Source of the DNA: Peptococcaceae bacterium UBA7185
Lineage (GTDB): Bacteria; Bacillota; Peptococcia; Peptococcales; Peptococcaceae
Direction: 5' to 3'
DNA: 31,409 nucleotides
NCBI GenBank assembly: GCA_002491065.1
Contig: DKVF01000081.1
Span: 16,137 to 47,545 of the forward strand
Made by a program: the position numbers and the translations under genes. Below are positions 1-8,200 of the stretch, piece after piece. Position 1 is the first letter of the stretch. Every line of letters begins with the position of its first letter. Below the pieces are notes generated by a model. That model was not told where the DNA came from and made no database searches. It saw only the letters and a program-made list of their open reading frames with translations.

Positions 1-70
1 CCTCTCGCCCGCATTTTTTTATTGTCCAATATAGATGCCATAGGCGCAAAGCCAGTTATATCACGGATTT

Positions 71-105
71 AAGAGCATTTTGATAAATTCAGAATGCTCT
101 TTTTT
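71..105 (+). terminator. Rho-independent terminator of a gene off the left edge
   Basis: A 9-bp perfect stem (71-79 with 93-101, core AGAGCATT/AATGCTCT) with a 13-nt loop runs directly into a T tract. It lies before the promoter of the first complete gene, so it must end transcription entering from the left. Two of the three forward frames are open up to this hairpin (stops near 72 and 84), so I cannot say which frame holds the tail of the upstream gene. Confidence 0.7.
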
Positions 106-135
106 ATTTTCAGAGAAGGAGAAATATGGCGGAAT

Positions 136-164
136 TTGATTGGATAGGGTTTTATTGATATAAT
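136..164 (+). promoter_or_regulatory. Sigma-A type promoter for the membrane polyferredoxin gene
   Basis: TTGATT (136-141), a 17-bp spacer and TATAAT (159-164) with an extended -10 TG at 156-157. It is placed about 65 bp before the start codon of the 4Fe-4S membrane protein. Confidence 0.65.
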
Positions 165-232
165 GTGTAGAGGGGTAGCCAGGGAACTTCGGTGGCTCTC
201 CAAAAAGTGGATGAAATGGGCAGGTAATGAAT

Positions 233-1063
233 ATGAAAATTAAAAAATATTTAGCACCTATTGTGATGTGGCTCATATTTGAAATGATTGCTGTGGTTTT
301 ATGGCTTGCGCTAGATAATTTATTCTATTTTTTTAATTTTTCTTATATTGGCACAGCGATCGCGATAGGGTTAACTTTATATACACAAGAGAAAAAATAT
401 GCCCGGAACATCGTGCAGTTTGCAGTTGGCCTGTATATGCTTGTGTATTTGGGTTTCCTTTGCAGGGAAAATATGCAGATAGAAGGATTTTGGTATTATT
501 TGTTTCTCGGGGTATTTGAAGCGGCCACAATTCACTATGTCGTTGCCAAGATATTTGGTCCGTTGCTGTTTGGGCGTGGATGGTGTGGCTATGCCTGCTG
601 GACTGCGATGGTTTTAGATTTGTTGCCATTTCAAAAGCCTGCCGCTGCCCGCAAACAGTGGGGATTTATTCGATATATTGTTTTTGTTGGTTCACTTGTA
701 TTTGTCGGATTGCTTTTTCTCTTCCAGGTCCCGAATAAAGAGAACATTATGTGGTGGAGTTTTATCATTGGTAATATTCTTTACTATGCCATCGGTATTA
801 TGCTGGCCTTCAAATGCAAGGACAATAGGGCTTTTTGTAAATATGTCTGTCCTGTTACGATATTTTTGAAGCCCATGAGCTATTTTTCGCTTTTTCGAAT
901 TAAGGTTGATAAAGATAAGTGTGTTTCCTGCGGAAAGTGCGAAAAGGTATGCCCTATGGATGTAGAAGTGCCAAATAATTCTCGGCAGAAACGAAATGCA
1001 ACAGAATGTATTTTGTGTATGAAATGTGTAGAGGAATGCCCAAAAGGTGCATTGAAACTATAG
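233..1063 (+). CDS. NapH/MauN-like membrane 4Fe-4S polyferredoxin
   Basis: Integral membrane iron-sulfur protein, expected to pass electrons between a membrane donor and a partner reductase or a metallocentre-assembly step. The N-terminal ~200 residues form about five or six membrane helices. The loop motif FGRGWCGYACW (about residues 115-125) and the later CKYVCP are the Cys motifs typical of NapH/YccM/RdxA-like proteins. The C-terminus carries two [4Fe-4S] motifs, CVSCGKCEKVCP and CILCMKCVEECP. An ATG at 227 is in frame, but the AGG at 222-224 is 8 nt before the ATG at 233 and too close to 227, so I prefer 233 (276 aa). It stands alone between its own promoter and a terminator; no Nap, Nos or Mau gene is beside it, so its partner is unknown. 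Confidence 0.85.
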   Translation: MKIKKYLAPIVMWLIFEMIAVVLWLALDNLFYFFNFSYIGTAIAIGLTLYTQEKKYARNIVQFAVGLYMLVYLGFLCRENMQIEGFWYYLFLGVFEAATIHYVVAKIFGPLLFGRGWCGYACWTAMVLDLLPFQKPAAARKQWGFIRYIVFVGSLVFVGLLFLFQVPNKENIMWWSFIIGNILYYAIGIMLAFKCKDNRAFCKYVCPVTIFLKPMSYFSLFRIKVDKDKCVSCGKCEKVCPMDVEVPNNSRQKRNATECILCMKCVEECPKGALKL

Positions 1064-1131
1064 AACTAGAACAAGGACGGGTAGGAATGAAAATGGCCTC
1101 CCGTCTTTGCCGATTATAGCAAAAAAGAAAG

Positions 1132-1323
1132 AAACGGTTTGTTCACAATGATATGCCCCTAGTCAAGTAGACAGATTAAATATCAAAAATCGAATGCAGA
1201 TGATGCCTACATTTCATTTTGAAGTGTAGGCATTTTTCTATACACACCATTTCTTTTTATACTTTAGAACCTATTTCCATTGTCTACTTAAGAGGTATCA
1301 TATCACTAGGCAACAAACCCTTT
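1132..1323. repeat. 192-bp inverted-repeat element (MITE-like or degenerate IS ends)
   Basis: Two ~42-bp imperfect inverted copies (1132-1173 and 1281-1323) face each other. They share AAGTAGACA at the inner ends, TGATATG in the middle and GGTTTGTT towards the outer ends. The ~107 bp between them contains a terminator hairpin and no gene. The element lies between two convergent genes, a usual place for small non-coding mobile repeats. No transposase is present. Whether it is a MITE, a pair of old IS ends or a structured repeat cannot be decided from one copy. Confidence 0.55.
1203..1239 (+). terminator. Rho-independent terminator after the polyferredoxin gene
   Basis: A 13-bp stem with one G-T pair (1203-1215 with 1221-1233), a 5-nt loop and a following TTTTTCT tract. 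It sits inside the 192-bp inverted-repeat element. The T tract favours forward-strand termination. Confidence 0.75.
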
Positions 1324-1330
1324 CTTTGCA

Positions 1331-2176
1331 TTATAGGATTAGTTCTAACAGTAAACCGGATACAGCCGCTGCAAAAAAGGTGCAAATGATGGCCAAAAAT
1401 GTACGAGAATTACGTTTTTGTAATAAAATCAGGTAACTGAAGCCCGCAGAGGAACATAATCCTGCGGTAACAGAGCCAAAGGAGAGACTACCCTGCAAAA
1501 AAAGCGATACCAGCAAGATAGAAGTGCCGCATCCCGGAATCAATCCCACGATAGCAGCCAGCACAGGTTGCCAGATGCTGTGCGACAAAAGTAATGCGCC
1601 GATACGTTCTGCTCCCAGCCACGCAGTGATACTGTTGATGATCAGCATTGTGACGAAAAGATAGGCAGTGATATAGGCTGTATGCTGTAGAACATGAAAA
1701 AAAGAGAAGTGCTCTGTTTTTTCATGATGACATTCTTCTGTGAGCAATACAGGCTGCAAAACAGGAGAACGGCGATAACGCAGCCAGGTGATAAACCACA
1801 GGCAGTATCCCCAAAACAGGGCGATTCCTATTTTACAGAGAAGAAGTTGCAAAACAGTAGTGAAATGTTCGGGATGGGCTAATAAGATAGGTAAGGCTTC
1901 ATCGGATGTAGCCAGAAAAACGGCAACCAAAGCGCCGCCGCTGATACGTTTGTAATTAAACAGCGTCGCAGCCGCAGCAGAAAAACCACATTGGGGCACG
2001 CAGCCGGCGATGGCGCCCAGCAGTGGTCCCACAGGACCGGTAAGTAGATGGGCGCTTTGGGATAAATCCCATCGATGCTCTAACACTTCCAATAATATAT
2101 AAACCAAAAGCAGCAGGGGAAAGATTGCCAGAGTATCCAGAAAGGTATCGAGAAAAATCGGCAAAAAACGATTCAC
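1331..2176 (-). CDS. Putative 10-TM heavy-metal exporter (ArsP_2 family)
   Basis: Polytopic membrane protein of 281 aa in two homologous halves. Each half has the hallmark of the putative arsenic/heavy-metal efflux permease family: GCVPQCGFSAAAATLF in the first and GLIPGCGTSILLVSLF in the second, with the cysteines likely near the transport path. A hydrophilic loop (about residues 140-155) holding CHHEKTEH splits the halves. The start is GTG at 2176-2174, preceded by GAGAGG at 2187-2192; no ATG is better placed. It is transcribed alone from a promoter at 2209-2236, divergent from transketolase and convergent with the polyferredoxin gene. The exported ion (organo-arsenical, other metal or metalloid) is not shown by the sequence, and no ars regulator is nearby. 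Confidence 0.75.
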   Translation of the reverse strand: MNRFLPIFLDTFLDTLAIFPLLLLVYILLEVLEHRWDLSQSAHLLTGPVGPLLGAIAGCVPQCGFSAAAATLFNYKRISGGALVAVFLATSDEALPILLAHPEHFTTVLQLLLCKIGIALFWGYCLWFITWLRYRRSPVLQPVLLTEECHHEKTEHFSFFHVLQHTAYITAYLFVTMLIINSITAWLGAERIGALLLSHSIWQPVLAAIVGLIPGCGTSILLVSLFLQGSLSFGSVTAGLCSSAGFSYLILLQKRNSRTFLAIICTFFAAAVSGLLLELIL

Positions 2177-2208
2177 AAAAAATCATCCTCTCGTTAAGAC
2201 TATGTTCT

Positions 2209-2236
2209 ATTATACACTTTTCACAAGCGATGTCCA
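2209..2236 (-). promoter_or_regulatory. Promoter of the metal exporter gene
   Basis: Read on the reverse strand: TGGACA (2236-2231), a 16-bp spacer and TATAAT (2214-2209), about 33 bp before the GTG start. Confidence 0.55.
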
Positions 2237-2340
2237 ACTGTTTTTGGAAAAAACAACCAGAATTATTCTTTAGCAAGGCAATGAATGGATTGGATAAAAA
2301 GAAATCGTAAAAATATTTTGTCTAAGAGCAAATTTCAGAC

Positions 2341-2369
2341 TAAACAAGCAAGCCGATTGATGGTATAAT
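2341..2369 (+). promoter_or_regulatory. Extended -10 promoter of the transketolase operon
   Basis: TGGTATAAT at 2361-2369 is a consensus extended -10. The -35 box at 17-bp spacing, TAAACA (2341-2346), is weak, as is common for extended -10 promoters. The leader of about 70 nt has a short GCTGG/CCAGC hairpin but no riboswitch or T-box that I recognise. Confidence 0.5.
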
Positions 2370-2443
2370 AAAAAAATATCTAGTATGTATTTACATAAGC
2401 TGGTGTGACAAGCCAGCAGATTTTATATTAGGAGGATATGTCA

Positions 2444-3253
2444 GTGAATGAGCAAATGCTGAAAGAACGGGCAAAGGAAATCAGAAAAGACATTGTAACA
2501 ATGATCGGACAGGCAAAATCAGGACATCCCGGCGGTTCTCTGTCGGCTACTGAAATTGTAACCTATCTCTACTTTGAAGAGTTGAGAATTGATCCGGCGA
2601 ATCCCAGATGGGACGACAGAGATCGGTTTATCTTATCGAAGGGGCATGCGGCTCCTGTGCTATATGCGGCGTTAGCTCGCAGAGGATTTTTCCCGACGGA
2701 AGAATTATCCACTCTGCGCAAAATCGGTTCTCATTTACAGGGACATCCCGACATGAAAAAGGTGCCTGGTGTCGATATGTCTACAGGTTCTTTGGGAACG
2801 GGGTTCTCTGCTGCAACAGGGATTGCAATGGCCTGTAAGCTGGATAAAAAAGATAACTATGTGTATGCGCTTTTGGGCGATGGAGAATTGCAGGAAGGCC
2901 AGGTATGGGAAGCTGCCATGTCTGCTGCTCACTATAAGCTGGACAATCTGATTGCATTTTTGGATAACAATGGATTACAGATAGATGGTAATATTGACGA
3001 TGTATTATCGCCAAACCCGATTGACGCCAAATTTGCTGCATTTGGATGGCAGGTGCTGGTGATTGACGGTCATGATTTTAAGCAGATTGCCGATGCGGTG
3101 GCTGCGGCAAAAGCGGAAAAAGGCCGGCCAACAATGATTGTGGCAAAAACAGTAAAGGGCAAAGGGGTATCTTATATGGAAAATCAGGCTGGATGGCATG
3201 GCAGTGCGCCGAATGAAGAACAGGTTGCTCAGGCCATGGCGGAACTGAACTAG
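2444..3253 (+). CDS. Transketolase, N-terminal subunit
   Basis: First half of a split transketolase (EC 2.2.1.1), which moves two-carbon units between sugar phosphates in the non-oxidative pentose phosphate pathway. This half binds thiamine diphosphate: GHPGGSLS near the N-terminus, KGHAAP, GTGF, and the Mg/ThDP motif starting GDGELQEGQVWEA followed by DNNGLQIDG. An ATG at 2438 is in frame, but AGGAGG at 2430-2435 is only 2 nt from it and 8 nt from the GTG at 2444, so GTG is the better start (269 aa; 271 from the ATG). The C-terminal subunit follows after 15 nt with its own AGGAGG. The two-gene form is common in Clostridia and archaea. Confidence 0.93.
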   Translation: MNEQMLKERAKEIRKDIVTMIGQAKSGHPGGSLSATEIVTYLYFEELRIDPANPRWDDRDRFILSKGHAAPVLYAALARRGFFPTEELSTLRKIGSHLQGHPDMKKVPGVDMSTGSLGTGFSAATGIAMACKLDKKDNYVYALLGDGELQEGQVWEAAMSAAHYKLDNLIAFLDNNGLQIDGNIDDVLSPNPIDAKFAAFGWQVLVIDGHDFKQIADAVAAAKAEKGRPTMIVAKTVKGKGVSYMENQAGWHGSAPNEEQVAQAMAELN

Positions 3254-3268
3254 AGGAGGAACGGAAAA

Positions 3269-4204
3269 ATGGCGAATATTGCAACAAGAGACGCTTATGG
3301 TCAAGCTTTGGCTGAATTGGGCGCAACAAATGATAAGGTTGTCGTACTGGATGCCGATCTGTCCAAATCTACGAAAACCAATGACTTCAAAAAATTATTT
3401 CCAGAACGATTTTTTAATATTGGGATTGCTGAGCAGAACTTGATGGGAACAGCGGCAGGGTTTGCTGCGACAGGTAAAATTCCTTTTGCCAGCAGCTTTG
3501 CGGTGTTTGCAGTGGGCCGGGCTTACGACCAGATACGCAATTCCATTGCATATCCTCGATTAAATGTAAAAATTGCTGCTACCCATGCTGGTTTGACAGT
3601 AGGGGAGGACGGCGGCTCTCATCAGATGCTGGAGGATATTGCTCTGATGCGGGCTGTGCCGAACATGACTGTCATTGTGCCTGCCGATGGTGTGGAAACG
3701 AGGCAGGCTGTGCTTGCCGCCGCTGCTTATGATGGACCGGTTTATATTCGTTTGGGTCGACCAAAGGTACCAGTACTTTTTGGGGAAGATTACGAATTTG
3801 AGATTGGGAAAGGCGTTGTGCTACGTGATGGCAGTGACGTGACGTTGGTAGCCACTGGTATTATGGTCAGCAAAGCAGTGGAAGCTGCAGAAGCGTTGGC
3901 TACTGAGGGAGTAACCGCCGCTGTGGTGAACATTAGCACAATTAAGCCTTTAGATGATGCATTGCTTGTTGCAATGGCACAGAAAACCGGCGCAGTGGTT
4001 ACTTGTGAAGAGCATAACATTTATGGTGGTTTGGGCAGTGCAGTTGCTGAAGTATTGGTGGAAAATTGTCCGGTGCCTATGGCGCGTGTGGGTGTGGAGG
4101 ATAGCTTTGGCGAATCAGGTTTGCCAGATCAGCTGCTGGAAAAATACGGACTCACTGTGGACAATATTGTAAAGAAAGCAAAAGCTGTGATAGCAAGAAA
4201 ATAA
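3269..4204 (+). CDS. Transketolase, C-terminal subunit
   Basis: Second half of the split transketolase, 311 aa, carrying the pyrimidine-binding and C-terminal domains. GIAEQNLMGTAAGFA contains the glutamate that activates the thiamine aminopyrimidine ring. ATHAGLTVGEDGGSHQ is the typical substrate and cofactor loop, and a Transketolase_C domain (about residues 180-305) follows, with TCEEHNIYGGLGSAV. It must assemble with the N-terminal subunit encoded immediately upstream. The start ATG at 3269 has GAGGAGG 6-8 nt upstream. A terminator follows, so the two genes form a bicistronic operon. Confidence 0.93.
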   Translation: MANIATRDAYGQALAELGATNDKVVVLDADLSKSTKTNDFKKLFPERFFNIGIAEQNLMGTAAGFAATGKIPFASSFAVFAVGRAYDQIRNSIAYPRLNVKIAATHAGLTVGEDGGSHQMLEDIALMRAVPNMTVIVPADGVETRQAVLAAAAYDGPVYIRLGRPKVPVLFGEDYEFEIGKGVVLRDGSDVTLVATGIMVSKAVEAAEALATEGVTAAVVNISTIKPLDDALLVAMAQKTGAVVTCEEHNIYGGLGSAVAEVLVENCPVPMARVGVEDSFGESGLPDQLLEKYGLTVDNIVKKAKAVIARK

Positions 4205-4220
4205 TATCTTAAATAAACAG

Positions 4221-4254
4221 AAGGGACTTCTAAAGAAATGGAGGTCCCTTTTCT
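4221..4254 (+). terminator. Terminator of the transketolase operon
   Basis: A 10-bp stem (4221-4230 with 4241-4250, one G-T pair) closing a 10-nt loop, followed by a short TTCT tract. Confidence 0.65.
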
Positions 4255-4431
4255 GCTGTTCGGGGCGGGGAGATTCTCCGAAAAGGATACAAAAATATTT
4301 TGATGCTGATAAAAAGTTGAAAAAAATATTTTACAGGTGTATGAAAGTATGTGCGGTAGATTTTCTTACTAAAATAATGTATACTATAGAATATATTAAT
4401 AAATTCTAAATATTTAATAGGAGTGAGTGTT

Positions 4432-5445
4432 ATGGAAGGATTTCAGCAAGCAGCGGCGGAACAACAAGACGGAAACATTCGTTTATCTTGGCATGGTGAA
4501 AACTTAGGAGAAGTAAAAATTTATCGAGCGGAGGATCCGGATTTTCAAGAAACTGCAGATACGTTGCTGGGAAGCACGAATGAGGAAAACTATATAGTAC
4601 CGGTGGTAGCAGGGACAAGGCCGTATTTTTTACTGGTAGGAGAGAATGGAGCCCGCATTCGCATAGCAGAGAGGGTAATACAAATGGAAGGGCTGGTTAA
4701 TTTCCGCGACTTAGGCGGATATTTGACAATTGACGGACGGCGTACCAAATGGGGAAAATTATTGCGGTCTGCCGCCCATGATAATATCAGTGACCATGAT
4801 GTGGCCTTTTTGCAGAAGATTGGATTGAAAACGGTGGTAGATTATCGCTCCAGTTATGAAGTAAATGGGCATTCTGATAGACAAATTGCTGGCGTTACTT
4901 ATCAGGCACTGCGTCCCTTTGAGGATAGCAATGCCACGAATATTTTGGACTTGGCGCAGTTTGAGCATACATCTGTAGAGGAAGCTATTCGTATGCTGAC
5001 TACGATTAATCGCACGTTAGCCGGCCACCCTCATTGCAATGAAGTGTATCGACAGTTGGTGCTGATTGCTCTGGAACCAGAGCAGGTGCCAGTAGTGCAG
5101 CATTGTACTGCTGGGAAAGACCGTGTAGGTGTGGGAGCAGCTACTTTATTGATGGCATTGGGTGTACCCAGAGATGTGATTATGCAGGATTATTTACTGA
5201 GCAATTATAATAGATTGTCGGTGGATAAGCTGACAGAGGGCGCAACAGGAGAGAAGATGGAAATTCCGCCAGAACAATTGAAACTGTTTGAGGCATTGAC
5301 AAAAGTGCATGAAGAGTATTTAGGTGCATTTTTTGATGAAGTGGATACCCATTGGGGCGGCACAGAAGGATATCTGAAAAATGCATTAGGCTTAACAGAT
5401 GAACAATTGGCAAAAATGCGGGAATTATATTTGGAGCAGATGTAG
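4432..5445 (+). CDS. Tyrosine-protein phosphatase (Y_phosphatase3 / DSP-PTPase type)
   Basis: Cysteine-based phosphatase of 337 aa acting on phosphotyrosine or other phosphoesters. Residues 1-85 look like a small beta-rich accessory domain. The catalytic domain starts at GLVNFRDLGGY (about 87-97), a family signature, and has VVDYRSSYEV and the P-loop HCTAGKDR (224-231), with Cys225 as nucleophile and Arg231 binding phosphate. No signal peptide is seen, so it is probably cytoplasmic. AGGAG at 4419-4423 is 8 nt before the ATG at 4432; an in-frame GTG at 4423 overlaps this Shine-Dalgarno and is unlikely. It is monocistronic, with terminators before and after. The physiological substrate is not indicated by the neighbours. 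Confidence 0.85.
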   Translation: MEGFQQAAAEQQDGNIRLSWHGENLGEVKIYRAEDPDFQETADTLLGSTNEENYIVPVVAGTRPYFLLVGENGARIRIAERVIQMEGLVNFRDLGGYLTIDGRRTKWGKLLRSAAHDNISDHDVAFLQKIGLKTVVDYRSSYEVNGHSDRQIAGVTYQALRPFEDSNATNILDLAQFEHTSVEEAIRMLTTINRTLAGHPHCNEVYRQLVLIALEPEQVPVVQHCTAGKDRVGVGAATLLMALGVPRDVIMQDYLLSNYNRLSVDKLTEGATGEKMEIPPEQLKLFEALTKVHEEYLGAFFDEVDTHWGGTEGYLKNALGLTDEQLAKMRELYLEQM

Positions 5446-5486
5446 TTTTTTGTACATCTTTAACAGTTTTTTTATAGCAGAAACAG

Positions 5487-5518
5487 ACAGGGTGAGAAAA
5501 GATCTTACCCTGTTTTTT
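5487..5518 (+). terminator. Terminator of the phosphatase gene
   Basis: A 10-bp stem (5487-5496 with 5504-5513, one G-T pair), a 7-nt loop and a tract of six T. Confidence 0.8.
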
Positions 5519-5610
5519 GTTGCAGAATGAAGGGACGTGACTTAAAAGTATTATGCGTTTTGGTGTGGCAAGCGATGGCAAGACTGTCTGTCATGATAAG
5601 TTATTTTTTA

Positions 5611-5639
5611 TTGTAATTCCTACTAAAATATGTTATATT
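5611..5639 (+). promoter_or_regulatory. Promoter of the PotD-like gene
   Basis: TTGTAA (5611-5616), a 17-bp spacer, and an extended -10 TG-T-TATATT (TATATT at 5634-5639). Confidence 0.6.
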
Positions 5640-5716
5640 GCTTTATGTTAATTCTGCCAATGTTCCGGTTCACAAAGGTTGGGAAATTTCATCTTGAAAG
5701 CAAAGGAGTGCTGTAA

Positions 5717-6796
5717 ATGAAGAAAGTAGTTGCAGTATTATTGACAGTCATGCTGTTGTTGACTGGATGCGGTGGGAATTCTTCCGCGGATGCCATAGAG
5801 AAATATGGCAGCGATATATTGAAGGTGTATAATGTAGGGGAATATATCGGTGAAGATGTTATTTCCAATTTTGAGAAAGAATTTGGTGTAAAAGTAATAT
5901 ACGAAGTATTTGATTCTAATGAAATGATGTATACCAAACTGCAGGCCGGTGACAGTTATGATATTTTAGTGCCCTCTGATTATATGATTGAGCGGTTGAT
6001 CAAAGAAAGTGCATTGCAGGAGTTGGATTTGGAGTTGATTCCTAATATCACCAATTTGGCTGAACAGGTGCGCAATTTGCCTTATGACCCGGAAAATACA
6101 TACTCTGTGCCGTATTTCTGGGGCAGCGTAGGGATTGTATATAACAAAAACACTGTAGATCAGGCAGATTTGGAAGCGGAAGGCTGGAATATTCTAAAGG
6201 ATACCAAATATGCCGGAAAAATCTATATGTATGATTCGGAGCGGGATGCGTTTATGGTAGCCTTTAAAGCGTTAGGCTATTCTATGAATACGCAGAATGA
6301 GGAGGAAATTCAGGCAGCGTATCAGTGGTTGATGGAACAACGCCAGACGATGGAGCCGATTTATGTGATTGATGAAGTAATTGACGGCATGATGAACGGC
6401 AATAAAGATATGGCGGTAGTGTATAGCGGCGACGCAGCTACGATTTTAAGTGAAAATGAAGATATGGGATTCTTTATGCCAAAAGAAGGCACCAATATGT
6501 GGAGCGATTGTATGGTGATTCCGGCCAATGCGGAGAATCCAAAACTAGCCCATGAGTTTATCAACTATATTCTTTCTTATGATGCGTCGCTGGATAATAG
6601 TGAAACCGTAGGATATGCGTCTTCTAATCAGGAGGTACTGGATGAACTCAGTGGAGAAGGCGGATTGTTTGAAGGAAATGAAGCCTATCTGCCTCGCGAC
6701 GGTTATGATAAAGACGAGGTATTCAACGACAATCAGGTGCTGAAAGAACGGCTCACAGAGTTGTGGATTAAAGTGAAGGCTGGTGAACAGTCGTAA
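5717..6796 (+). CDS. Spermidine/putrescine-type ABC transporter substrate-binding lipoprotein
   Basis: Extracytoplasmic binding protein of the PotD/PotF family (bacterial SBP type 1), 359 aa, expected to deliver polyamine or a similar cation to an ABC permease. The N-terminus is a lipoprotein signal, MKKVVAVLLTVMLLLTGC, with lipobox LTGC and Cys18 as lipidation site. Family motifs follow: LKVYNVGEYI, YDILVPSDYMIERLI, the acid-rich SVPYFWGSVGIVYNK, and MAVVYSGDA in the binding cleft. AAAGGAG at 5702-5708 is 8 nt from the ATG. No potA, potB or potC is beside it and it has its own promoter and terminator, so the permease must lie elsewhere or the protein has another role. Substrate is inferred from family only. 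Confidence 0.88.
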   Translation: MKKVVAVLLTVMLLLTGCGGNSSADAIEKYGSDILKVYNVGEYIGEDVISNFEKEFGVKVIYEVFDSNEMMYTKLQAGDSYDILVPSDYMIERLIKESALQELDLELIPNITNLAEQVRNLPYDPENTYSVPYFWGSVGIVYNKNTVDQADLEAEGWNILKDTKYAGKIYMYDSERDAFMVAFKALGYSMNTQNEEEIQAAYQWLMEQRQTMEPIYVIDEVIDGMMNGNKDMAVVYSGDAATILSENEDMGFFMPKEGTNMWSDCMVIPANAENPKLAHEFINYILSYDASLDNSETVGYASSNQEVLDELSGEGGLFEGNEAYLPRDGYDKDEVFNDNQVLKERLTELWIKVKAGEQS

Positions 6797-6972
6797 AAGT
6801 TTGTATATAGTGCGAAAAAGGCATATAAAAATGAAAAAGATTTTTCTTGTGCGGGGCGGAATTCAGTAGAAAGAACCGGGATGTATGATTGAAGCCAGAG
6901 CGAGAGATACTACAAAATAGGCCTGTCATGAATGATTTGTGTGATAGATACAGCATCCAGACATGGTTTTGG

Positions 6973-7014
6973 AAATGGGTTGTTGTAAAAGGAATTTTTG
7001 CGACAACCCATTTT
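6973..7014 (+). terminator. Terminator after the PotD-like gene
   Basis: An 11-bp perfect stem (6973-6983 with 7003-7013, core AATGGGTTGT/ACAACCCATT), with further pairing inside the loop, then TTTTA. It is about 180 bp downstream of the stop and 50 bp before the next start codon. Confidence 0.65.
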
Positions 7015-7063
7015 ATATAAGCTTGAGAAGCATTGAGACATGATGCCTGTTGGGGGTGAAAAA

Positions 7064-8200
7064 ATGGAGAAAAAATTTTTCCGAAGTTGTTTATGGCTGA
7101 TCACTTATGCGGTAGCGTTAGTACTGCTTGTAAATAAAATTGATTTGCTTGCGAGTGGTGCGGCTGTACTGTTACGTTTGTTGAAACCTTTTTTTATTGG
7201 ATTTGCGATTGCTTTTGTGCTAAATATTCCTTATGAAGCAATTCATCGCGCGCTATGCAAATATCAGAGCCGTTTTTTGCAGAAATTTTGCAAGCCTATT
7301 GCAATTATAGGTGCTTATGTTTTAAGTTTAGGAATTTTAGGTGGCGTGATAGCCATTGTGATACCGGAATTGGTGCGCAGTGTTAACTTGCTCGTTAGCA
7401 ACAGCGACGTGTATGTGAAAAATATACAATCTTTTTTGCAATGGCTGGAACGTTTTCCTCTGCCTAAGTTCACAGAATTGGATTTCAATCAAATTCTGAT
7501 TGGTTTGGAAAAGGAGTTAAAAACATTGATGGAGCAGACAATCAATGCGATGTCTGTATTATTTCCGCAGATTTTTAATGTGACTACCAACATTATTCAG
7601 GGTTTAGCCAATGTATTTATTGGATTGATTGTATCTGTGTATTTGTTATCCAGCAAAGAAATATTATGCCGTCAAACGCGTCGTATCGTTTACGCTTGTT
7701 TGCCAAAGCGCTGGGCCGATGACTGTGTGGACATCGCGCGGCTTATTAGCCAATGCTTCAGCAATTTTATCAGCGGTCAATTGCTGGAGGCGTGTATATT
7801 GGGATTTTTATGTTTTATCGGCATGAGCATTTTCCGCTTTGAGTATGCTTTTCTGATTAGTTTGTTGGTAGGCGTATCTGCAATTGTACCAGTGGTAGGT
7901 GCCTTTATTGGGACAGTGCCCTCTGCGTTTTTACTTTTTTTAGTGAATCCAATGCAGGCTGTATGGTTTGTGGTATTTATCATTGTGCTGCAGCAGATAG
8001 AAGGCAATCTCATTTATCCGAAAGTGGTAGGCGAGTCGGTGGGACTGCCGCCGCTATGGGTGCTTATGGGAATCGTAGTAGGTGGCGGCTTAGGCGGTGT
8101 GCTGGGAATGCTTTTAGGTGTGCCAATATTTACGGTGATGTATAAGTTATTGAGCGGTTGGGCAGGGAAACGATTGGAGAAGAAAAACCTTTCCCCTTGA
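7064..8200 (+). CDS. AI-2E family transporter (PerM/YdiK-like permease)
   Basis: Integral membrane protein of 378 aa with about eight helices, arranged as the AI-2E_transport family: two N-terminal helices, a helical cytoplasmic/periplasmic stretch (about residues 90-160), then a C-terminal block with FISGQLLEACILG, VVPVVGAFIGTVP and QQIEGNLIYPKVVGESVGLPP, the last being a family signature. Members have been linked to autoinducer-2 export, Na+/H+ exchange and other functions, so the substrate is open. GGGGGTG at 7052-7058 places the start at ATG 7064; the in-frame ATG at 7040 lacks a ribosome-binding site. It appears monocistronic. Confidence 0.85.
   Translation: MEKKFFRSCLWLITYAVALVLLVNKIDLLASGAAVLLRLLKPFFIGFAIAFVLNIPYEAIHRALCKYQSRFLQKFCKPIAIIGAYVLSLGILGGVIAIVIPELVRSVNLLVSNSDVYVKNIQSFLQWLERFPLPKFTELDFNQILIGLEKELKTLMEQTINAMSVLFPQIFNVTTNIIQGLANVFIGLIVSVYLLSSKEILCRQTRRIVYACLPKRWADDCVDIARLISQCFSNFISGQLLEACILGFLCFIGMSIFRFEYAFLISLLVGVSAIVPVVGAFIGTVPSAFLLFLVNPMQAVWFVVFIIVLQQIEGNLIYPKVVGESVGLPPLWVLMGIVVGGGLGGVLGMLLGVPIFTVMYKLLSGWAGKRLEKKNLSP

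Noticed and set aside
1..84. Tail of an upstream coding sequence at the left edge
   Set aside because: Two forward frames are open to stops near 72 and 84, and neither ending is recognisable, so the frame cannot be chosen.
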